From the NCBI GenBank assembly GCA_036926305.1, contig JAXCHB010000006.1:620001-684000 (forward strand): a DNA stretch of 64,000 nucleotides, in the 5' to 3' direction. This DNA comes from Uropetala carovei. Lineage: Eukaryota; Arthropoda; Insecta; Odonata; Petaluridae. Below the pieces are notes generated by a model, which had not been told where the DNA came from, did no database searches, and was given only the letters and a program-made list of their open reading frames with translations. Numbering within the stretch: the stretch's first letter is position 1; each line of letters opens with the position of its first letter. Shown piece after piece: positions 21,946 to 30,451 of the stretch. Both the position numbers and the translations under genes were made by a program.

Positions 21946-22300
21946 TTTTTAAAGACGGCAAAAGTAAAATCGAACTTAAAAAAAAATGCGTGCCCGGCCG
22001 TCCCGGGGTCGACACTCCAGGAGTAATGGGCAAAGTGACAGCCACCAGTACAATAAGCGGGCCCGAACCCAATCGTTGACACTGCGCTACTGGGAAAAGA
22101 CTCCGTAATAGGAGCGGCTATTAAGGAAAGCCTTTTTCCAGAACTCGCAAGAGTCGCGGACAGGATTCGAACCCGCTGATGTAGAGTACTAGTAGACTGG
22201 CACACGGCACCACTACTCCACAAGGTCGACATGGAAAAGTCGTGCAAAAGTTGGTCTGGCTCTTCCGAACCGAGGCCAGCGAGAGGGGGGAAGGTCGTGA
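21946..22300 (-). repeat. GC-rich tRNA-derived SINE-like sequence
   Basis: On the minus strand an A-box-like TGGAGTAGTGG (22220-22210) is followed about 36 bp later by a perfect B box GGTTCGAATCC (22173-22163). That is the internal RNA polymerase III promoter layout of tRNA-derived SINEs. A second B-box-like GGGTTCGGGCCC lies near 22065. The block is CpG-rich compared with its surroundings. Its 3' end runs into the T-rich hairpin. Confidence 0.6.
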
Positions 22301-22588
22301 GCAAGCGGGGAGGGTGGGATAGAAAGAGGGGTAAGGTAAACACTTTCGTCGGAGCTCCAGTCATAGCGAGTGTTGTATGCAGGGTCCTGGCTCTTTCATA
22401 GCAGGATGGGGACCGTCTGAGGAGCCAATAGAAAATTCCACATTTGACTTCACGTGGTTCGTTGTCGTCGCGGGTTTGTTGATTCAAATCAGTTGAAGCG
22501 GTTTTAACTGTTGTAGGAGGTATAGCGTTGTGTAACGTGTTAAAACTAATTTTTAAAGTGAGTTGGAGTATTGGTCAGAGGTGAAGAT

Positions 22589-22647
22589 ATGGGGGGCTCG
22601 AAGTGCCGTGTCCCCAATTGCCGCGAAAAGTTGGTTACTGTAGTTAG
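22589..22647 (+). pseudogene. P-element gene exon 1 (THAP finger start)
   Basis: An ATG opens MGGSKCRVPNCREKLVTVV, the first Cys pair (C-x4-C) of a THAP zinc finger, and ends at a consensus donor (AG|GTAAGT). The phase (two bases over) matches the acceptor of exon 2 at 23347, giving R-F-P across the join, as in THAP domains. The intron is 22648-23346. This is the start of a P-type transposase gene that continues to 25527. Confidence 0.8.
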
Positions 22648-23346
22648 GTAAGTTTTTTGACAAAAATCAATCATTCTTTTCACGAAATGTATTTTACGAA
22701 AACCTCTTATATGTACGTATTTTTTCGAAATTTTCATTTAGCAAGTCTAATTTTGGAATGAACGCTAATAATCTTGTGTTTCTGATAAATTACGTTAAAA
22801 TATAATGAATTATACGATGTCATTGTCTCAAAAGTATTCGTATACGTTGTTTTGATTGCTGTCCGACATATTCGTTATAGTATACAATGTATAATGATCT
22901 TCTATAAAATTTACAACAATGTATGAAAGTAAAACATGGGAAAGAACTTCAGTAATCGTGTTTCTGATAAATTTCGTCTAAATTTATTGAATTAATCGAT
23001 TTCATTGCCCCAAAAGTATTCGTTTACATTGTTTCGTGTGTTGTCCGACATTATCGTTACAAACGAAAGTAAGTTTAACATTTTTGGATTCGATGTCAGG
23101 GTTATAGTGTGGAGTAAATGAAATAATGAGTGAAATGTTTGAAATTTTCGCTTCACAGTAATGGCTGGGAGTTGTATGTCAGCGAATGGAGTTTAATATT
23201 TACAATATATTTAATAGACATTAAAGTTTGTAGATATTTTAAAATAGATTTGGTAAGAGAGTGCTATAAAAGTGTGTTTTGCTGATACATTTAAATTTTA
23301 TGAAGACAATGACACAAAATATGTCTATATTTTATAAATGATCCAG

Positions 23347-23546
23347 GTTCCCTCATCCCACTTCCGACTCAAATCGGCGATTTGATGTTCGGGTAAAGCT
23401 GGTTGGGGATCCTAAACTACTCTCCATGGACCGGATGAAGCTTTATAACAATAAAAGAATTAGCCTAATGCATTTCTCCCTGAGGAGTTTTATTGTAGGC
23501 ACCTGGAAGCTTAGGAAGGATTCCATTCCAGATTTAAGACTCCCAG
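23347..23546 (+). pseudogene. P-element gene exon 2 (THAP finger end)
   Basis: The exon lies between CCAG and GTAAAT splice sites. It encodes FPHPTSDSNRRFDVRVKLVG, then MHFSLRSFI and the AVP-like box DSIPDLRLP. At the invariant Trp the codon is CGG (Arg, after FDV). At the third zinc ligand Cys is replaced by Ser (ISLMHF). Both losses would abolish DNA binding by the finger, so this copy was inactive in that domain even before the later breaks. Confidence 0.8.
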
Positions 23547-23693
23547 GTAAATAAATTTAATAATGTTTTGCATACACATTGTTTGTCTAGTATCAACTGT
23601 GTTTTTGTGTTTTCATGCATATTTTCCAAGCATGCTATGTGTAGTGTTTAGTGGTAGTTGGACAAATGTTGAACTTGTATTTTCTTTCTGCAG

Positions 23694-23777
23694 CAGCTAT
23701 GCCAGAAGCTGTAGAGGCACAGGCTGGGCCCTCGGAGAACAATCAGCTGGCTCCTCCTGTGCTCTCCTCTTCATCTG
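23694..23777 (+). pseudogene. P-element gene exon 3 (linker)
   Basis: The acceptor TTTCTTTCTGCAG and donor TCTG|GTAGGT bound an 84-bp exon whose phase fits exon 2 (G|CA). It encodes a low-complexity linker: AAMPEAVEAQAGPSENNQL, then APPVLSSSS. A partly duplicated copy of its 5' border lies at 23876-23941, where the acceptor CAG has become CTG. Confidence 0.6.
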
Positions 23778-24130
23778 GTAGGTGCCTCTTGCATTTCCTA
23801 TACATCATGCAAAACATATTAATAGTAGTGCATCTGACCATTTTCCTGTTCTTCATTGCAAGTTATTTAATAATGTTTAGTGGCAGTTGGATGAATGTTG
23901 AACTTGTATTTTCTTTCTGCTGCAACTATGCCAGAAGCTGGGCCCTCAGGGTTTCAGACTCTATGCAGGCATAGTAATGCCATTGGGGAGAACCTAATGA
24001 GGTATATTAATATTTATTTATTTATTGAAAATATTTGTCATATAGCAAAGACTATATCATGTGACTTAGAAAGGAGAAACGATGATTATTTCGATTCTTA
24101 TTATTGTTATTTCACTGTTTATTATTAAAG

Positions 24131-25290
24131 GGCTCCAATTAACGAAGGTGTCTTGTGTGGACTTGGCATCAGGAAGTCAGTTGAATTGTCACCCAAAGCT
24201 AGGTCTTTGTATAAAGCTAATAAGCTATTGAGGAGGAGGGCTTTACGCTCCTCCAAAAAACTTCTTAGTTTTAGAAGAAGACTGAAAGTTGCAGATTCTG
24301 CTTCTCACTTTGATGTTGGTGCTCTTGAAAACCTTCCACGGACTCTCTCATCATTTCTGCATTGTCAGTTAACGGAATACCACAAGAAAGGCAAAGGCCG
24401 TAGGTTCACTTTAGATTATAAGGTTCGGTCTCTCTCTTCTGAAAAGGAGTGGGAGGGCATATGACTACTTATCTAAATTGTTTGTGCTTCCTTCTCGGAG
24501 AACACTGATGCGATTGCTATCTCGCTTACCTTTTTCCACGGGCATTAACAATGCTATGTTTGATCATTTGTCTCTCACAGTCAAAAAGAAGGTGAAAGAC
24601 ATGGATCGACATTGCATTTTAATGTTCGATGAGATTCATCTGACTCCTCATTTAGATTTTCAAGAACACCTTGATTTCATTGAGGGTTTTGAAGATTTAG
24701 GTGGGGGAAACAGGGCACAAAGATTTGCGGATAGGGCTTTAGTGTTTATGGTGAGAGGCCTGAGAAGGAAATTCAAACAGCCTGTGGCTTATGTTTTTCC
24801 TGCGGGTGCAATAAAAACCCTGGATTTGTCAAAATTAATCAAAAGTGTTATTAGTAATTTAAGCAATTCTGTCTTAAAGTCAATGCAACTGTCTGTGACC
24901 AGGGCTCCACAAATGTTGCTGCTATTAATAAATTATGCGCAGAGACGAGAGAGTCCGTGCTGAGGTGAGGTGGGGAATACAGAGGAGAGTACTGTTGTGT
25001 TAACGACATTCAAGTTATTCCTCTGTTTGACCCACCCCATCTGTTGAAGGGGGTTAGAAATGGCCTCATCACCAAGGATGTGAAGTTTTGTCTGGGTGGT
25101 GTCAACAAAACTGCTTCATGGTGCCACATCTTTCAAGTATATGCCATAGACTGCAGGCAGCAGAGGCTTGTGCCAAGGCTCACAGACTACCATGTTGTCC
25201 CTGAGAATATCAAGAAAATGAAGGTGAAATACTGCACACAGGTGTTTAGTCAAAGGTTGTCAGCAGTAATGCAGCTACTGCCTGAAAGAT
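24131..25290 (+). pseudogene. P-element transposase core exon, frameshifted
   Basis: The exon encodes a basic helical region (SPKARSLYKANKLLRRRALR), then, after a shift near 24452, the RNase-H-like core: YDYLSKLFVLPSRRTLMRLL, FDEIHLTPHLDFQEHLDFIE with the first catalytic Asp, and ALVFMVRGLRRKFKQPVAY. A second shift near 24893 precedes ATVCDQGSTNVAAINKLC with the second catalytic Asp. The GTP-binding insertion region follows: VIPLFDPPHLLKGVRNGL and ASWCHIFQVYAIDC. It ends at a GTAGGT donor. P transposases use GTP and a DDE fold for cut-and-paste. At least two frameshifts plus a stop near 24962 make this a pseudogene. THAP9-type proteins are the nearest relatives by motif. Confidence 0.88.
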
Positions 25291-25375
25291 GTAGGTGTTT
25301 CATTGTAAATGTGAATATTGCAAACTCATTATGATTCCTTCAGAAATCTAATTGTGTTCTGTATTTTCTTTCCAG

Positions 25376-25527
25376 CTTGTGGAGGAGACATCGAGCCAGA
25401 GGCTGCTGACACAGCATATCTCCTGGGATTTTTTGAAAAACTGTTTGACAGTGTCAATGGAATGTCAAAAAATCTCCGAGCTGACAAACCTCTTCTGTGT
25501 GCAGTAAGATCATCTTCAGGGGCTTAC
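25376..25527 (+). pseudogene. P-element gene next exon, cut by repeat
   Basis: After an 85-bp intron (25291-25375, ending TTCTTTCCAG) the phase-matched exon encodes CGGDIEPEAADTAYLLGFFE, then KLFDSVNGMSKNLRADKPL, a conserved block of P/THAP9-type proteins. It is interrupted at about 25527 by the AATTCACCG repeat. The rest of the gene, with the final catalytic residue, is not seen downstream in the window. Confidence 0.85.
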
Positions 25528-25918
25528 GGACAATTCACCGACCACAATTCACCGACCACAATTCACCGACGGAAAATTCACCGAATCCACAATTCACCGA
25601 ATCACAATTCACCGAAAGGTAAATTCACCGACCCACAATTGATCGAATGCAGTATTCACCGAAATTTCCAATTCACCTTATGAAGACGGGGAAGAGCGGA
25701 AGTAATATAAGCGGAATGTTGGCAACAATGACACGTAACAATAAACCATTAACGTTTAAGGAGGAATGGGTATGGGGAAGATAGAAGGAAGATGGAATAG
25801 TATGACAAAATGAAATAATGGCATCATGGATATCCTTCCATTACAAATAACTCGTACATGAATAATAAATAAACAAATTAAACTCACTGGAGTAGGGGGA
25901 GAAGAAGGGGAAGGTTAA
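25528..25918 (+). repeat. AATTCACCG-motif block plus unique segment, copy 2
   Basis: It is nearly identical to 19857-20228 but with one extra motif copy at the left. It begins right after GGGGCTTAC in the P-element exon. The junction marks the left edge of the inserted element. No inverted right end with TCGGTGAATT was found downstream. Confidence 0.8.
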
Positions 25919-26945
25919 ACATTAAAGAAAGTAATACTGGCACCATGGGTGTCAATCGATTGCAAATAACTCGTAGATGAATAATTAACAATAAAAAAAC
26001 AAATTACGCACTCAACGCTTATGGTAGGGGGAGGGAAGAGGGAAGGTTAAACATTTAAAAACAGAATACTAGCACCATGGGTGTCATTCGATTGCAAATA
26101 ACTCGTAGAGGAATAATAAACATTTACTCAACAAATTACGCAACCAAGACTTATGGTAGGGGGAGGGAAGGGGGAGGGAAGGGGGAAGGTTAAAATCCAT
26201 AAACAGAATACTAGCACCATGGGTGTCATTCGATTGCAAATAACTCGTCTGTGAACAATAAACAATAAATAAACAAATTACTCACTCAACGCTTATGGTA
26301 GGGGGAGGGAAGGGGGAAGGTCAAAATCCAAAAACAGAATACTAGCACCATGGGTGTCATTCGATTGCAAATAACTCGTCTGTGAACAATAAACAAATTA
26401 CTCACTCAACGCTTATGGTAGGGGGAGGGAAGGGGGACGGTTAAACATTCAAAAACAGAATACTAACACCATGGGTGTCATTCGATTACTAATAACTCGC
26501 AGATGAATAATAAACACTAAATGAGTAAATTACTCAAACAAGACTTATGGTAGGGGGAGGGAAGGGGGAAGGTTAAACATTTAAAAACAGAATACGAGCA
26601 CCATGGGTGTCATTCGATTGCGAATAGCTCGTAGAAGAATAATAAACAATAACTCAACAAATTACGCAACCAAGGGTTATGGTAGGGGGAAGGTTAAACA
26701 TTTAAAAACATAATACTAGCACCGTGGGTGTCATTCGATTACAAATAACTCGCAGATGAATAATAAACAATAAATAAGCAAATTATGCACTCAACGCTTT
26801 TGGTAGGTGGAGGGAAGGGGAAGGTTAAACATTTAAAAACAGAATACGAGCACCATGGGTGTCATTCGACTGTATATAACTCGTATGTGAGTAATAAACA
26901 ATAAATAAACAAATTACGCACTCAATGCTTATGGTATTGGGAGGA
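25795..26945 (+). repeat. ~130-bp tandem repeat array, about nine units
   Basis: The same unit as at 20100-20600, with boxes GCACCATGGGTGTCATTCG, AAATAACTCG and TTATGGTAGGGGGAGGGAAG. Units vary between about 115 and 145 bp, mainly in the G-rich part and in AATAAACAATAAATAAAC. The array ends at a G-rich box and passes directly into an AT-only satellite. Confidence 0.9.
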
Positions 26946-28420
26946 AAGGAAATTTTTTTTTATTTGAAAAATTTTTAAATTTTTCTAGGTTTTTTTTGCA
27001 ATTTTTAAAATTTTTTTTTTAATTTTTTGAAACATTTTTCTGAAAACTATTTTTGAAAATGTTTTTGATTTTTTTGGAAATTTTTAAAATATTTTATTAA
27101 ATTCTTTTAAAATTTGAAATAATTTTTGAAAAATTTTATTGAATTTTTTTTCCTTTTGTTAAATTTTTAAAAATTTATTTCAAAAAATTTTTTTAAAAGT
27201 TCTATTGGAAATATTTTTGTAAAATGTTATTGAATTTTTTTAAAGTATTTTAAATATTTTATGAAATTTCTATGAAAAATTAATTTTTTTTATTTTTTAA
27301 AAAATTGAAATTTTTTTTGAAATTTTAAAAAAATCGTTTGAAATTTTTTTGCACTTTTTTTGAAAATTTACTATTAAACTATTTTGGAAAAATTATTTCT
27401 GTAAGTTTCCTTTGAAAAATTTATATGAATTTTGATTAGTAGTTTATTTGAAATTGTTTTTTGAATTTGAAAATTTTTAAAAATTTTTCTGGTTTTTTTA
27501 ATTTTCAATTTTTTTCTTGTAAAATTTTTTGAAATTTTTTTTGATACTTTTTTTGAAAATGTTTTTAAAAATTTTATTAGAATTTTTAAAAATTGTATCT
27601 GAAATTTTAAAAAAATATTGTTGAAATGTTTTTTAATTAGTAAATAATTGAATTTTTAAAAAATCTTATAACAAATATCTTCTTAAAATTTTATAGAAAA
27701 ATATTTTGGTTTTATTTTCTTAAATGAATATTTTGTAAAACATTTTATTGAATTTTTTTTCTTGTTAATTTTTTAAAAAATTATTTTAAAAATTGTTAAA
27801 AATTTTTTTCAATAGATTTTTGAAAATTCTTGGAAATTTTTTTAAAATTGATTTTAATATTTTTGGAAATTTTAGAAATATTTTATTAAATTCTTTTAAA
27901 ATTTGAAATAATTTTTGAAGAATTTTATTGAATTTTTTTTCCTTTTGTTAAATTTTTAAAAATTTATTTCAAAAAATTTATAAAAAAATATTTTTGGAAA
28001 ATTCTATTGGAAATATTTTGTAAAATGTTATTGAATTTTTTTTAATATTTTAAATATTTTATTAATTTCTATGAAAAATTAATTTTTTTTTAAATTGAAA
28101 TTTTTTTTGAAATTTAAAAAAAAGTTTGAAATTTTTTTGCAGTTTTTTGAAAATTTAGTATTAAACTATTTTGGAAAAATTATTTCTGTAAGTTTTCTTT
28201 GAAAAATTTATAAGAATTTTGATTAGTAAAGTTTATTTGAAATTGTTTTTTGAATTTGAAAATTTTTAAAAAAATTTCTGGTTTTTTTTCAATTTTTTTT
28301 ATTTTTTATATTTTTCTTGTAAAATTTTTTGAAAATTTTTTTGAAACATTTTTTTGAAAACTATTTTTGAAAATGTTTTTAAAAATTTTATTAGAATTTT
28401 TTAAATAAATTGTTTAAAAG
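26946..28420. repeat. AT-rich satellite with ~788-bp higher-order period
   Basis: Almost pure A/T sequence built of GAAATTTTT-like words. A longer unit is duplicated: AAACTATTTTGGAAAAATTA occurs at about 27376 and 28164, and ATTTTATTAAATTCTTTT at 27091 and 27880, an offset of 788-789 bp. Just under two units are present. No coding content. Confidence 0.88.
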
Positions 28421-28803
28421 TTTAGTATAGGTGACGTACCTGTGGTGCCCCTATTGGTTGGAATTAGAACTACGTAGTAAGGATCTCTTTCTGCAGCATT
28501 GCACTACTCACCTGGCATAGAGAGGGAGATATAAATCCCATTAGGGTGCCGTAGGCACCCAGCACAACTCGATCTCCAACTGTTGCCCAACTATCAACCC
28601 TTTTTATGCTTGCTCTGCTTCGGGCACCATATCTTCAGGATGCAGAGGGAGATATGGTTCCAGTCAGGGTGCCGAAGCTAAACAATTGTGTAGTAACTCA
28701 GTCATTTGAAAACTGCTACGTGTAAAGAACATCTATGATTCAAGTGCTACATGGTTCATTTTCTTGCCAGTTAAGGTGCTAGTGGTACGTCACCTATTCT
28801 AAA
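28421..28803. mobile_element. Short inverted-repeat element (GTACC ends)
   Basis: The left TTTAGTATAGGTGACGTACC is matched by the inverted right end TTTAGAATAGGTGACGTACC (19 of 20). Inside are repeated blocks around AGAGGGAGATAT and GGGTGCCG. The 383-bp element is unlike the MITEs elsewhere in the window and its superfamily is unclear. It forms the right edge of the AT satellite. Confidence 0.7.
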
Positions 28804-28805
28804 CC

Positions 28806-29003
28806 AGCTCCAAAAGAAATTATTTGACTTAAGAAATATTTGGGGATATTGAACTCCAGATATTTTAACAGATTTTGCTAGATAGAAAATAATATTTGGT
28901 GTGTAAATAAGAAATTTTTTAAAACTATTAAAGACAGGGTGGGTCGCATAAAATTGCTTAGTGGGCCAAATACGACCCACTGGTCTCAGGTTCAGCATCC
29001 CTG
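28806..29003 (-). mobile_element. hAT-type terminal fragment
   Basis: Read on the minus strand from 29003, CAGGGATGCTGAACCTGAG is followed by GGGTCGTATTTGGCCCAC, the terminal layout of many hAT elements. The other end was not found. Confidence 0.45.
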
Positions 29004-29145
29004 CCCTAGGCAATTGCCCAGCTTATGGCAATGGCATTGCAAAAAGTTACAATTTGCCTGGAAATCACCTACTGAATGAATAAATGATACATTAACAAAT
29101 ATCAAATTTTCTTAACAATATTCCATAGGATTTTAAGGTTAGAAA

Positions 29146-30450
29146 CATTTTATTTATTTATTTAAACTTTCAATGGTGAGGTTGAGGCTATACAGCTCCT
29201 TCTTCCACCTAACCATAGACAGTTTAAAGACGAGTATTTACAAGAATTGTTGTTTTACCAATTTTGCTTTACTTCTAAGACCATTTCCACAATGATGGGA
29301 AGTGGAGATTAGTGTTAGCAAAAGTAACAATGTGGAGATAAAAATGAGGAAATAGATGCTACTGATGATGATGTTTGTGCAATGGTTTTTGAAATTACCG
29401 TATCTGCCCGAATACAAGCCGATGTTTTTTGTCAAAATCTATCATGAAACAATCACCCCTCGGCTTAAATGTGAGTACGAGGAAAATTTGGGTTATGGTT
29501 AAATCTTGCCTTCGTGTGTAAATGATAGTACTATATTTTTCGTAATGTAAATATTTGACCTACGATGAATATATTTTATATATATAATATCTTGGCGAGA
29601 TCGCTTGCGTAAATTGACGATTATGCAAAATGCATTGACGGCTTTGGATGCTCAACTTTTTGAATTTCGGTAAAACTTTACATGGAAAGAGTATAATGAT
29701 AAAAATGCGGTTTCTTAAGGCAATGTATATGCTAATTTCATTGGAAATAGACTTGGATGAAAAAATATCTTGGCAAGATCGCTTGCATAAATTGACGATT
29801 ACGCAAAATGCGTTGATGGCTTTGAACGCTCAACTGTTTGAATTTTGGTAAAACTTTACATGGAACGTGTATAATTATAAAAATACAATTTCTTAAGGCA
29901 AAGTAATTGCTAATTTCATCATAAATAGACTTGGATGAAAAAATATCTTAGCGAGATCACTGTTACTATATTTGACTTTTGTGAAAATGAAGATGAATGA
30001 AATTATTGTCACTGAATGTGGAACATTATTCAGCAACACAAAATTATTAATTGGAGTAATATTTCAAAATATCAACAACTAAACCATTTCCCACATATTT
30101 CTTCGATCTCGAATAATGTATTCTAAGATGTGCATGAATGCCCGGCGCACTTCAGCATAAAATCTACAAAATTTATGTTTTTGCCAAAATTGTGGATATT
30201 TTTGGGGGGTCGGCTTAAATCTGGGGTTGGCTTCTATTTGGGCAGATACGGTATTTAAATTATTGGTGGAGCAGATATTATTATGAAGGGAATTCCAAAG
30301 TTTGCAGGCAGAGTCAGTGAAAGACTTATTGTAAATGCTGCTACGATGCATTGGAATAAGTAATTTGGACAAGCCGCAAGTACAGGAAAATAATCCAATT
30401 TAATTCCTGAATATTTTAGGCAATACAAAACCTATACATAACTGTTTAAA
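29146..30450 (-). mobile_element. Non-LTR retrotransposon 3' end, split by a MITE
   Basis: On the minus strand, 30450-30254 encodes the C-terminal tail of a reverse transcriptase (SKLLIPMHRSSIYNKSF, then ACKLWNSLHNNI and NNLN), the LWNSL signature of Jockey/CR1-type elements. After the 854-bp MITE (29398-30251) the frame resumes at 29395 as FKNHCTNIIISS. A 3' untranslated part ends in a TAAA-type tail (AAATAAATAAATAAA at about 29162-29148). It is a 5'-truncated, dead copy. Confidence 0.7.
29398..30251. mobile_element. TA-flanked MITE, CCGTATCTGCCC family, copy 2
   Basis: The ends CCGTATCTGCCCGAATAC and, inverted, CCGTATCTGCCCAAATAG are flanked by TA (29396-29397, 30252-30253). The interior is homologous to 7051-7789, but here a ~178-bp block (AAATATCTTGGCGAGATCGC onwards) is present in just over two tandem copies (29587-29945). 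No coding capacity. Confidence 0.88.
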
Positions 30451-30451
30451 A

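Noticed and set aside
21915..22487. 190-codon minus-strand open frame
   Set aside because: It overlaps the SINE-like GC-rich block and hairpin; the length is explained by high G+C, and no motif is seen.
22589..25527. P-type gene as a domesticated THAP9-like host gene
   Set aside because: Loss of zinc-finger residues, at least two frameshifts and truncation by a repeat argue against a functional host gene.
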